Shown piece by piece: positions 1 through 6,133 of a stretch of DNA of 45,569 nucleotides. A program made the position numbers and the translations under genes. Position 1 is the stretch's first letter, and each line of letters opens with the position of its first letter. The notes below the pieces were generated by a model, which worked only from the letters and a program-made list of their open reading frames with translations, was not told the origin of the DNA and did no database searches. The stretch comes from a virus. The DNA is taken from positions 1 through 45,569 of the IMG/VR virus record IMGVR_UViG_3300046810_000402; one strand, 5' to 3'.

Positions 1-148
1 CGCCGCCCAGGATCTTCATGAAAGTGGATTTGCCACAGCCGTTGGCGCCGATGAGGCCGTAGCGATTGCCGTTGTTGAATTTGACCGAAACGTTCTCGAA
101 CAGCGGCTTGGCGCCGAACTGCATCGTAATATTTGCTGTGGAAATCAA
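1..148 (-). CDS. ybiT: ABC-F ATPase YbiT, 5' fragment (host gene, runs off window)
   Basis: The complement encodes the first 49 residues of an ABC-F ATPase, starting at TTG (148-146) with [19 protein letters not shown] and reaching a Walker A motif GANGCGKST at the window edge. ABC-F proteins have two ATP-binding domains and act on ribosomes rather than in membranes; YbiT/EttA-type members tune translation. The N-terminus closely matches YbiT-type proteins. The start codon lies inside the phage attachment core, so upstream sequence is now phage DNA: an AGGT-like ribosome site about 8 bases before TTG and the integrase gene beyond it. Native upstream DNA is at the other prophage end, where a 12-codon stub of the same reading frame survives. 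Confidence 0.85.
   Translation of the reverse strand, partial: MISTANITMQFGAKPLFENVSVKFNNGNRYGLIGANGCGKSTFMKILGG
121..148. other. attL: left attachment site
   Basis: This 28-bp stretch matches 45022-45049 with only 3 mismatches. The last 14 bases, GCTGTGGAAATCAA (135-148), are identical at both ends. The strand-exchange region should lie in that identical core, which overlaps the start codon of ybiT. The neighbouring integrase gene supports the call. Confidence 0.85.
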
Positions 149-168
149 AGGGCTTACCTATCAATAAC

Positions 169-1362
169 TTACGGAGCGCTGGTTTGAGCTGATACCGATT
201 TGATACCAATTTGGAGCTTTTCCAGCTCGCTCCAATCTGAGCTTGAGTTAATCCAGCGCGCATACGTCGACAGCAGCATCTGCACGCTATGGCCGAGCTG
301 CTGGGAAATAAATGCGGGATTCAAACCGGACATTAAGCATATTGTCGCATAGGTATGACGGCAGTTGTATGGTGGTCTGTACCTGATTCCCAGTGTTTTA
401 AGGGTCGGACCCCACTGCTTGTGCAGGTCCGATGTCTGTTTTATGTACTCGCTGTTCTTGGAAGGCGGGAAGACGAAGGGAGTTGTCAGCACCTTCCCAA
501 TCCCTTTTTTCCGACGTTCTGCATACTGTTGGGCGAGTTCGAGAGCATTCACCGCCCGGTCATTGAGCAAGACGAAGCGATCACCGCCGGTCTTCGTTCG
601 CTCCTCGATCTTGCCAAGTGCGACCGTTCGACGCACGTGAACATGTTTTTTCCTCAGATCGACTGCTTCCCATTTCAAGGCTGCGATTTCTGACAGCCTC
701 AACCCGGTGAAGAAGGCGAACTCAAAGAACGAGGCATAAATGATGCTCGGCCAGTGCTCGTTCTGGTAAAGCTTGTCGATGATCGTGTTCGCTTCCGCAA
801 GGGTGAACGGATCGATCTCTTTACGGGATCGCTTGGGCAGCTCCAGTGCCGCTGCGGGGTTTCTGATCAGCAACCCGTCGGCGACTGCAGAGCGCAAAAT
901 CGTTGAGAGCTTCACGAGGGCGTTGCGTTTGACGCCTGGTGATGACCACTCGATGGATGTGATGACGCGCCGTAGCAGAGTCGTGGTGATGAGGTCGATC
1001 CTTACCCGTGCCAGTTTGGGCACCCAATATAGGTTAAGTGCCCCTTTGTAATTGAGGCGCGTGCCGGCGGCGATTTCACGGCTATCCAGCCACAGCTGGG
1101 CGTACTCCCCAAAATGGGGAGTGCTGCCTGCCACGGTTTTCGAGCCCGGGAACAGCTCGGCGTATTTGTCGTCGTCGAGCAGGCCGTGTTTTTGAAGGCT
1201 GACTACCTGATCGCGAAGTCTGGATGCAGCTGTGATCCCTTTTTGTGTCGTGGGATAGGGGAGCGTTTCGCTCTTGCGCACGCCGTTCCAGGTGAAGCGG
1301 ATGCGGATTGAATTGCGGAAGATTTCCACTCCTGTGGGCATATCCACTGACTTTCCAGCCAT
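169..1362 (-). CDS. int: Phage tyrosine integrase
   Basis: This 397-residue tyrosine recombinase integrates and excises the prophage at the ybiT start. The N-terminal 60 residues form an arm-DNA-binding domain (GVEIFRNSIRIRFTWNG, DUF3596 type). A SAM-like core-binding domain follows (about 85-175), then the catalytic domain. Visible catalytic residues are Arg in TGLRLSEIAALKW, the YNCRHTYAT box (Tyr replaces the first His, common in this subfamily), the LGH histidine and the nucleophile Tyr in LSTYARW. The start has a good ribosome site, AAGGAG nine bases upstream. The gene ends about 20 bp from the att core and points into ybiT, so its transcripts could read through into that host gene. Confidence 0.95.
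   Translation of the reverse strand: MAGKSVDMPTGVEIFRNSIRIRFTWNGVRKSETLPYPTTQKGITAASRLRDQVVSLQKHGLLDDDKYAELFPGSKTVAGSTPHFGEYAQLWLDSREIAAGTRLNYKGALNLYWVPKLARVRIDLITTTLLRRVITSIEWSSPGVKRNALVKLSTILRSAVADGLLIRNPAAALELPKRSRKEIDPFTLAEANTIIDKLYQNEHWPSIIYASFFEFAFFTGLRLSEIAALKWEAVDLRKKHVHVRRTVALGKIEERTKTGGDRFVLLNDRAVNALELAQQYAERRKKGIGKVLTTPFVFPPSKNSEYIKQTSDLHKQWGPTLKTLGIRYRPPYNCRHTYATICLMSGLNPAFISQQLGHSVQMLLSTYARWINSSSDWSELEKLQIGIKSVSAQTSAP
190..211. other. Tandem arm-type integrase sites, attL side
   Basis: Two tandem 11-bp copies of TGATACCRATT (190-200 and 201-211) lie about 40 bp from the attL core. They overlap the last codons of the integrase gene. A near-identical pair lies at 44909-44930 near attR. 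Lambda-type integrases use such repeated arm sites flanking the core, so a role as arm-binding sites is inferred. Confidence 0.55.
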
Positions 1363-1544
1363 GCGTCGTATCTCCTTATGCTGTAAATAACCCTGCTTTC
1401 CTGCTTGTTCCAGACGCCGAGAGGGATCTGACCGCGCGCTCGCCGGGCGCGGAGTCCGTGGACGGTGGTTCCGAGAATCTCGGCCATCTGCTCCTCCGAA
1501 ACCTTGTCCAGTTCATATGTGGCGGTGTTTTCTGCTGGGGTCAT
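1203..1544 (-). CDS. xis: Excisionase-like DNA-binding protein
   Basis: This 113-residue basic protein has an excisionase/MerR-like winged-helix signature in its first 60 residues: VSEEQMAEILGTTVHGLRAR, then a basic wing and YDAWLESQW. It would bend att DNA and steer the integrase towards excision. A strong AAGGAGG ribosome site precedes ATG 1544. The last 160 bp overlap the start of int in another frame, and the int ribosome site lies inside this gene, so the two are probably translationally coupled. The region beyond about residue 65 looks less like a folded domain and may simply be run-on sequence. Confidence 0.8.
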   Translation of the reverse strand: MTPAENTATYELDKVSEEQMAEILGTTVHGLRARRARGQIPLGVWNKQESRVIYSIRRYDAWLESQWICPQEWKSSAIQSASASPGTACARAKRSPIPRHKKGSQLHPDFAIR

Positions 1545-2434
1545 GCTGCCTCCTTGTCATTCTTCCCGGTGCAGCAAGTCGAATGCTGCAGCTGCCACTC
1601 GTGGAACTTGCCCATTGCCAAGGGCTTTAAGTCGGTCCAGCCGGTGGGCCACCCCATCAGCCACTCGACCCACGTCGGGTTCAGGTGGCCATGGTCGGAA
1701 GCCATGACGGCATGGTCCAGTCGGTCCCGGGCGCGGCTCGCTCCGGATCTGCGGGTCAGTGCGTTGGGCGAGGATCCTTTCGACATGCTCGCGACCGGTG
1801 TCGGCCAAGGGTGAGCGATCGAGGAGGATCGACGGCGACGGTGGGCTGGCCGCGTTTGTGCTGTCGACCATTGCTTCGCCGCACTGCTCAGGCCCCATCC
1901 CGCGTTCTTGCTGCTGCCAGGCTGGTTGTGGTTCCCGTGGACGGTGGGTGTAGGCCACAAGCCAGATTCGGTTGCGTTTGTGTGGGGCGCCGCATTCTGC
2001 CGCTGAAAGACAACGCCAGCGTGCGTCATACCCCAGGCGGGTAAGGTCACCGATGACCACGGCAAGGCCTCTTCCCACAAGCAGCGGTGAGTTCTCCAGC
2101 AGCACCCAGCCGGGTCGTACTTCACCGATGATTCGTGCCATTTCTCGCCACAGACCGGAGCGGCTTCCGTCGATGCCGGCACCAGCTCCTGCAGCTGAGA
2201 TGTCCTGGCAAGGAAACCCGCCCGATACCAGGTCAACAAGGCCGCGCCATGGTCGGCCGTCAAAACTGCGCACGTCAGACCAAATCGGGAAAGCTGGGAG
2301 GGCTCTATCGTTTTGTCGTTGCGCGAGAACCTGTGCGGCGTAGGCATCACGCTCAACGGCGCAAACGGTCCGCCAACCGAGCAGGTGCCCTCCGAGAATT
2401 CCGCCACCAGTTCCTGCGAAAAGAGCCAGCTCAT
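1541..2434 (-). CDS. Candidate overprinted protein in the +1 frame of the methyltransferase gene
   Basis: A full-length open frame of 297 codons runs inside the methyltransferase gene, starting 4 bases later at ATG 2434. It shares the same AAGGAGG, at 8-base spacing, which is arguably better than for the GTG. Its product starts MSWLFSQELVAEFS and contains HRCLWEEALPWSSVTLP, SGLWPTPTV and WVEWLMGWPTGWTDLKPL. From memory these strings recur in proteins annotated in other phages and enterobacterial or Pseudomonas genomes, often loosely called DNA methyltransferase. It could be a true overprinted gene, or a family that exists only because the frame under conserved C5-MTase motifs is annotated repeatedly. 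No function can be assigned. Confidence 0.4.
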   Translation of the reverse strand: MSWLFSQELVAEFSEGTCSVGGPFAPLSVMPTPHRFSRNDKTIEPSQLSRFGLTCAVLTADHGAALLTWYRAGFLARTSQLQELVPASTEAAPVCGEKWHESSVKYDPAGCCWRTHRCLWEEALPWSSVTLPAWGMTHAGVVFQRQNAAPHTNATESGLWPTPTVHGNHNQPGSSKNAGWGLSSAAKQWSTAQTRPAHRRRRSSSIAHPWPTPVASMSKGSSPNALTRRSGASRARDRLDHAVMASDHGHLNPTWVEWLMGWPTGWTDLKPLAMGKFHEWQLQHSTCCTGKNDKEAA

Positions 2435-2438
2435 TCAC
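1557..2438 (-). CDS. DNA C5-cytosine methyltransferase
   Basis: This 293-residue enzyme would transfer a methyl group from S-adenosylmethionine to C5 of cytosine. C5-MTase motifs are in order: motif I LFAGTGGGILGG near the N-terminus, motif IV GGFPCQDIS with the catalytic Cys, motif VI ENSP, motif VIII ECGAPHKRNRIW, and motif X ALGNGQVP near the end. The target-recognition stretch (about 165-245) is short. The start is GTG, preceded by AAGGAGG, and it ends just before the xis ribosome site. No partner restriction enzyme is visible, so protection from host restriction is the likely use. A second complete frame overlaps almost the entire gene. Confidence 0.92.
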   Translation of the reverse strand: MNELALFAGTGGGILGGHLLGWRTVCAVERDAYAAQVLAQRQNDRALPAFPIWSDVRSFDGRPWRGLVDLVSGGFPCQDISAAGAGAGIDGSRSGLWREMARIIGEVRPGWVLLENSPLLVGRGLAVVIGDLTRLGYDARWRCLSAAECGAPHKRNRIWLVAYTHRPREPQPAWQQQERGMGPEQCGEAMVDSTNAASPPSPSILLDRSPLADTGREHVERILAQRTDPQIRSEPRPGPTGPCRHGFRPWPPEPDVGRVADGVAHRLDRLKALGNGQVPRVAAAAFDLLHREE

Positions 2439-3942
2439 TTGGCCTCCTTGCGTACGCTTGACATCGCATACCAGGCAAACCGCTTACAGCCGATAGACTT
2501 GCCCCGGAAAGCGCTGCACTCTGAGACGCAACGAACTGTACGAGGGCGCTGCTGTGAAAGTGACGAAACTTCCGCCGAGCATGGCCGTTGCCAGCATCTG
2601 GATTATCTGGGGCTTTTTGGGAACCGGAGTGGTCGGTTGGGCACTGTTTGTCGTGCTGGAGGCTTTTGATTCGAAGAGGGACGCGGCGGCTTGGGTGCAG
2701 GCCGTGGGCTCCGTACTCGCGATCATTGCTGCGATTGCAGTGGCGAACGAAAGCAACAGAAGAGCGGCACAGGTAGCTCGTCGAGCGGAGAGCCAGCTTT
2801 TGGATAAGCTGACTTCTGTGGCCGCCTACGTCGCTTCGATTCCTCAGAATGCCTACACCGAGTTGCGGCATGGCTCCAGCGATAGACGTACGGTTGAGAG
2901 ATTTGAAGTCTCCCTGAGGGACTGCGATTACCTCCTCAAAGAAATTCCTTTTAGTCAAATTCCTGGAGCCGAAGCAGCGATAGCCTGGCTTGAACTCAGA
3001 GGAGCAGTGCAGGATGTCCTGCAGGATGTCAGAACCGTGAAGAGTACCGCGCAAGGCCAGTTGGAACTTCGCGTCTTTGTTGACATGAAGCTTGCAGCGA
3101 GTCGCGCCACCAACGCTTATTATCGGTTCACAAAGGCAGTCGCTCGCTAACCGTTCGTTACCGAGACGCTCATACCCCTGAGCAGGCTGCGCGGGCGGGC
3201 AAGTCTTAGCGTTCAGCGTTACCTCATTTGTCGCTGCCCGGCGCAGCTTTTCATGGGGTATACGCGCATCGGCAGGGGCGCTTGCAGTTTCAGTAATGCC
3301 TGCTGCGTTGCAGCAGAGGCTCTCTATTTTCTGTGCGGCGACGTCGATGGCGTTGCGGAACAAAGCGGTCGGCTTGCGGCGTATTTCACGCTCGATCAGG
3401 TCGCCCGCTTTCTTCCGATGATCGCTACCGAGTTGGTCCATCAGCCGCTGGAAATAGTTATCGCGTGCTTCTTGAATGCCCCACGGCCGTATGGTGCGAC
3501 TCAGCGGCTCGACGCCTTTCAGAGGGTCCGGTGTTGCCGAAGTCGAGGGCATCAAGTCACGGTATTCCGTGGCCGTGACGATCTTGTCGATGTGGTGGAT
3601 GCAATCCGGCAAGACCGAGTCGAGCCAGAAGCGCTTGCAGACACTCAGCCAGATCCTGTGCTCGACGCTCTCGTACATGGGCATCACGTGCCCCAGGGGC
3701 CACACCATCTCGCCGAAATACGCCTTCGTCGCATGGCGAAGCAGGGCCGTGAGCTTGTGCTCATCGGGGGCCAGGTCAGCGACGATGCAGCTGTGTTGCG
3801 CGATGCTGTAGAACTTGCGGGTGTGACCGCCGTGGCGGCAGATCTGGCTGAGCGCATGGGCGATATCACGAGGGTCGATCTGGTTCTCGTCGGGGGCTAA
3901 CAAGTCAACGGTCTTGCCTAGGTAGGTCAGGATCTGCGTCAT
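2431..3942 (-). CDS. YfbR-like HD-domain protein with degenerate active site and run-on C-terminus
   Basis: The first ~190 residues match phage YfbR-like HD phosphohydrolases (dNMP 5'-nucleotidases): IDPRDIAHALSQICRHGGHTRKFYSIAQHS, then the helix that normally carries the metal-binding His-Asp. Here it reads LLRHATKAY instead of the usual LLHDATEAY, so both HD residues are changed and the enzyme is probably inactive. The frame stays open for 503 codons, but the second half lies antisense to the gene at 2554-3150 and looks non-protein-like. The true protein probably ended near residue 190-260, and its stop was lost by insertion of that gene. Its ATG overlaps the stop of the upstream gene (ATGA). 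Confidence 0.6.
   Translation of the reverse strand: MTQILTYLGKTVDLLAPDENQIDPRDIAHALSQICRHGGHTRKFYSIAQHSCIVADLAPDEHKLTALLRHATKAYFGEMVWPLGHVMPMYESVEHRIWLSVCKRFWLDSVLPDCIHHIDKIVTATEYRDLMPSTSATPDPLKGVEPLSRTIRPWGIQEARDNYFQRLMDQLGSDHRKKAGDLIEREIRRKPTALFRNAIDVAAQKIESLCCNAAGITETASAPADARIPHEKLRRAATNEVTLNAKTCPPAQPAQGYERLGNERLASDCLCEPIISVGGATRCKLHVNKDAKFQLALRGTLHGSDILQDILHCSSEFKPGYRCFGSRNLTKRNFFEEVIAVPQGDFKSLNRTSIAGAMPQLGVGILRNRSDVGGHRSQLIQKLALRSTSYLCRSSVAFVRHCNRSNDREYGAHGLHPSRRVPLRIKSLQHDKQCPTDHSGSQKAPDNPDAGNGHARRKFRHFHSSALVQFVASQSAALSGASLSAVSGLPGMRCQAYARRPSE
2435..2548 (-). pseudogene. 3' remnant of a small cysteine-containing phage protein
   Basis: A short frame without a clear start reads CVSECSAFRGKSIGCKRF then AWYAMSSVRKEAK and stops at TGA 2437-2435, overlapping the GTG start of the methyltransferase (GTGA). 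Such stop/start overlap is typical of neighbouring phage genes, and the spaced cysteines look like a small metal-binding protein. Its 5' part appears lost where the rightward gene at 2554-3150 begins, suggesting that gene was inserted here. The identification rests only on this context. Confidence 0.3.
2554..3150 (+). CDS. Small membrane protein, likely moron (rightward, against the operon)
   Basis: This 198-residue protein starts at GTG 2554 with a weak GAGGG ribosome site. Two hydrophobic segments lie near the N-terminus (about 11-35, rich in W/I/G/V, and about 45-65, AVGSVLAIIAAIAVA). A helical, charged cytoplasmic region follows. It is the only rightward gene among leftward early genes, which is typical of a self-contained moron. 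A superinfection-exclusion or host-modifying role would fit, but no family is recognised. It lies antisense to the open C-terminal extension of the HD-domain frame, and both are unlikely to be real over this stretch. Confidence 0.6.
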   Translation: MKVTKLPPSMAVASIWIIWGFLGTGVVGWALFVVLEAFDSKRDAAAWVQAVGSVLAIIAAIAVANESNRRAAQVARRAESQLLDKLTSVAAYVASIPQNAYTELRHGSSDRRTVERFEVSLRDCDYLLKEIPFSQIPGAEAAIAWLELRGAVQDVLQDVRTVKSTAQGQLELRVFVDMKLAASRATNAYYRFTKAVAR

Positions 3943-4355
3943 GCTGCACGCTCCTGAGCTTCCGGCTGGATGAGTTCGGCGAGTGCCAGCGCTTTGTCAC
4001 GAAGCTTGAGCGCTCGTTCTGCGTGAGGCTTTGCGTTGATTGCGCCAAAGGTCGCTGACGACAGTTGGAGCTTGCTGGCTATCTCCAGCAGCGTCTCGCG
4101 GGCTTCTGCACCGAGCTTGGCGTTGGCATGAGCCAGCCGCGACTGTTGCGCGAGCTGATCGTACTTGCGCCACGCTTCTTCCAACTGGTGCTCAAGATTA
4201 AACATCTTGATCTGAGCACCATCTCGGCCAAGTTTTCGGCCCTGGGCGAGTCCCTTGCTGCGACCATCCTTGCTGCCGAAATGGTAGCCAAGGTAGTAAA
4301 GCAAAGCGGCCATCAGGATCAGGCTCAAAAGGGCGAACGTCTGCATGTTTGTCAT
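3939..4355 (-). CDS. Small single-pass membrane/coiled-coil phage protein
   Basis: The 138-residue product begins MTNMQTFALLSLILMAALLYYLGYHFG, a single N-terminal membrane anchor. A basic stretch follows, then a long charged helical region likely to form a coiled coil (about 50-135). I chose ATG 4355; TTG 4370 is an in-frame alternative. The gene overlaps the HD-protein start by 4 bp, so it sits in the leftward early operon. No enzymatic motif is visible. Proteins of this shape are common in Pseudomonas prophages without assigned function. Confidence 0.7.
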   Translation of the reverse strand: MTNMQTFALLSLILMAALLYYLGYHFGSKDGRSKGLAQGRKLGRDGAQIKMFNLEHQLEEAWRKYDQLAQQSRLAHANAKLGAEARETLLEIASKLQLSSATFGAINAKPHAERALKLRDKALALAELIQPEAQERAA

Positions 4356-4398
4356 GTGGTGTGCTCTCAATATTGGCCGGTGGTGGCGGCCGTAACGG

Positions 4399-4725
4399 TT
4401 ACTGGGCGGATTCGGTGATGCTGGTTTCTTCGTCGCTCATTGCCTCGTCCGCCTTGTAAGCGCGTACGTCTATCAGTGCGGCGATGTGGCGGATGTGCAC
4501 GAATTTGGGCGCCTTGCGGCTGGTATCCAGAGTGGTGACCGGGAGTTGGATGCGGCCGCTTTCAATCTCCGCCCAGAACGAGCGCTCGTTGAGGTTGCGG
4601 AAGTACTGGGCCCGGAGCTTCTCCAGCGGGATAAGGACATCGCCGAACGTGCGGTACAGCAGTTCGACGGTGACCGCTTCGGGTGCCGGGATGAGTCGTA
4701 GTGGGGATTGACCAGGTGCGTCCAT
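4399..4725 (-). CDS. Pyocin activator PrtN-like transcription factor
   Basis: The 108-residue product has the layout of PrtN proteins: LLYRTFGDVLIPLEKLRAQYF, a short basic stretch, IQLPVTTLDTSRKAPKFVHI and a closing IAALIDVRA helix. In P. aeruginosa PrtN binds P-boxes and switches on pyocin genes after DNA damage. PrtN homologues are widespread in Pseudomonas prophage early regions, often as a repressor-like factor near int/xis. The link is suggestive here because the prophage's tail module resembles R-type pyocins. It lies in the leftward operon between small phage genes. Confidence 0.75.
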   Translation of the reverse strand: MDAPGQSPLRLIPAPEAVTVELLYRTFGDVLIPLEKLRAQYFRNLNERSFWAEIESGRIQLPVTTLDTSRKAPKFVHIRHIAALIDVRAYKADEAMSDEETSITESAQ

Positions 4726-4728
4726 GTC

Positions 4729-4896
4729 CTATGTGCTCTCCGTGCTTCTTTTGCGCTTGGGATGACCCCATGCGATCAGGCAGTGCTTTTTCGTCAACTC
4801 GCGCAGGTGCTCGGGGACCTCAAGGAGCGCGGCATTGCGCTCCTCTTTGGTCCGCATGGCGATGATCTGGCGAGCGTATTCCCTAGGCCACGTCAC
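4729..4896 (-). CDS. Small conserved phage protein (WPREYARQII)
   Basis: This 55-residue protein starts at GTG 4896 and reads VTWPREYARQIIAMRTKEE, then a helical segment ending HCLIAWGHPKRK. The start was chosen because the conserved part begins there and it overlaps the 3' end of the upstream gene. An in-frame ATG at 4944 would add 16 residues that lie inside that gene. Similar tiny proteins occur in early operons of Pseudomonas prophages. Function is unknown. Confidence 0.6.
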   Translation of the reverse strand: MTWPREYARQIIAMRTKEERNAALLEVPEHLRELTKKHCLIAWGHPKRKRSTEST

Positions 4897-5167
4897 GGCG
4901 GTCAGCCGCGATGGCGGGCAGGGCGAGGCCGAGTTGATCGGCAAGCCATGGAATGCCGGCCTGCTTGATCCGGGTCGACTGGCTGTACTGCATGCCCAGT
5001 TCGTGGTGGAACCAGTTGCTGTCTTTTACGCGTAGGTACGCGCGGTCACGACCGGGATACGTGGGCAGGTTGAGAGCGTTGAGCAGGTCTTTATCCCGCA
5101 TCAGCTTGATGAGCTTGGGCCGGGTGAGGCCGAAGTATTTCGCGGTTTTTTCCAGGCTACGTTCCAT
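4883..5167 (-). CDS. KilAC-like DNA-binding phage protein
   Basis: The 94-residue protein starts MERSLEKTAKYFGLTRPKLI, a helix-turn-helix-like N-terminus. It continues through YPGRDRAYLRVKDSNWFHHELGMQY, which resembles the C-terminal (KilAC) DNA-binding part of phage antirepressors. ATG 5167 has GGGAG six bases upstream and is preferred over a longer start at 5206. A regulatory role in the early operon is inferred from the fold only. Confidence 0.65.
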   Translation of the reverse strand: MERSLEKTAKYFGLTRPKLIKLMRDKDLLNALNLPTYPGRDRAYLRVKDSNWFHHELGMQYSQSTRIKQAGIPWLADQLGLALPAIAADRRDVA

Positions 5168-5177
5168 GTCGTCTCCC

Positions 5178-5738
5178 TCATGCCGCTTCCGTTGCGGGCG
5201 TCGCAACGGTGATGAGGTGGTTAAGGGATTCGGCCACTTTTTCGTAGATTTCGGCGTCGGATCCGCAAACCGTGAAACACTTGGTACGAGGACGTTTTAC
5301 CCCAATCGACATGATGGTGGTGATGGCGGCGCGCGTCCGATTGCGATGCACGGCGACGTTGATCGGGAGTTCAAGACCTACTTCAAGCGTCAATGCGCCG
5401 CCGCGTCCGATCACGTCGAATACCTGTTCCCGCGCCTCTACATCCAGCTTGGTGCTATTCGGCTCCGAGCGTCTTGGCTCGACGTGTCCGTTGGCGATTT
5501 CAGTGATGAAATCGACCAGCCTGCGCTGCGTGGTTTTGCCGTTTCCCAGCGTCAGCGAGTGGCGCTGCTCGCCAAGCTCGACGATGAAACCAGTGCTGTG
5601 AGCGCCTCGATCCACGATCAATCTTAAGGGCAGCGCCGGGCGGTCAGCGCAGCGCAGCGTGTGATTGAAGGTACCGCTCAGGTTCACCTGCGCGTTGAGC
5701 AACTGCAGCGACTGATCGCTTAGGGTGAGCGTCCTCAT
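5178..5738 (-). CDS. Uncharacterised phage protein, 186 aa
   Basis: The product begins MRTLTLSDQSLQLLNAQVNL and is predicted mostly beta in the first half (alternating hydrophobic residues around LRLIVDRGAHSTGFIVELG), with a helical C-terminus. No motif is recognised. The ATG overlaps the TGA of the small gene upstream (ATGA), so the two are translationally coupled in the leftward operon. Confidence 0.7.
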   Translation of the reverse strand: MRTLTLSDQSLQLLNAQVNLSGTFNHTLRCADRPALPLRLIVDRGAHSTGFIVELGEQRHSLTLGNGKTTQRRLVDFITEIANGHVEPRRSEPNSTKLDVEAREQVFDVIGRGGALTLEVGLELPINVAVHRNRTRAAITTIMSIGVKRPRTKCFTVCGSDAEIYEKVAESLNHLITVATPATEAA

Positions 5739-5911
5739 GCGGCATGCCCTCCGCCGTTTGGCGCGCCGGGGGCAGGGCGGGTGCCTGGGGAAACCTTCGG
5801 TTTGGACGGGATGAACGCGCAGCCTGATTCGCGGGCCAGGCGGCGGATTTCGAAGACGTGGAACGGGTTGGCAGCGGCCGGGTGGACGTGCAGGGATGCT
5901 GTGGTGTGCAT
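5735..5911 (-). CDS. First gene of the leftward early operon, 58 aa
   Basis: A short frame of 58 codons starts at ATG 5911 and reads MHTTASLHVHPAAANPFHVF then EIRRLARESGCAFIPSKPK. It has a Pro/Gly-rich tail and ends at TGA overlapping the next start. It follows the left promoter/operator at 5948-5976 by about 40 bp. The overlap and the protein-like N-terminus support it as real. It is too small to assign a function. Confidence 0.65.
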   Translation of the reverse strand: MHTTASLHVHPAAANPFHVFEIRRLARESGCAFIPSKPKVSPGTRPAPGAPNGGGHAA

Positions 5912-5947
5912 GTGTTGTTGCCTCGCTCTGTGGTGGAGAGTGAGATG

Positions 5948-5976
5948 ATAATTAACCTTTAAGGTTAACTTTGCAA
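5948..5976 (-). promoter_or_regulatory. Left operator and leftward early promoter (OL/PL)
   Basis: A 17-bp palindrome TTAACCTTTAAGGTTAA lies at 5952-5968. Reading leftward, a TTGCAA -35 (5976-5971) and AATTAT -10 (5953-5948) are 17 bases apart with the palindrome filling the spacer, so a bound repressor would block polymerase. The same operator half-sites occur twice between cI and cro. Confidence 0.7.
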
Positions 5977-6133
5977 TATAAATTTTCTTCCGCTCGTGCG
6001 GTCACCTCCTAACGCAAAGAGTTCTTTAACTGCAGAATTTTTACCAGCTACTTGTTTTTTTCGTGCTGGCTATCCGATAGTACGCTTTCGCGTGTAGGAA
6101 ATTTCGGAAATTCAGGGTTAGGGAGAAAGACCT

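Noticed and set aside
3253-3900. Rightward 215-codon frame opposite the HD gene
   Set aside because: It is the complement of the conserved HD-domain part, which matches a known family on the other strand.
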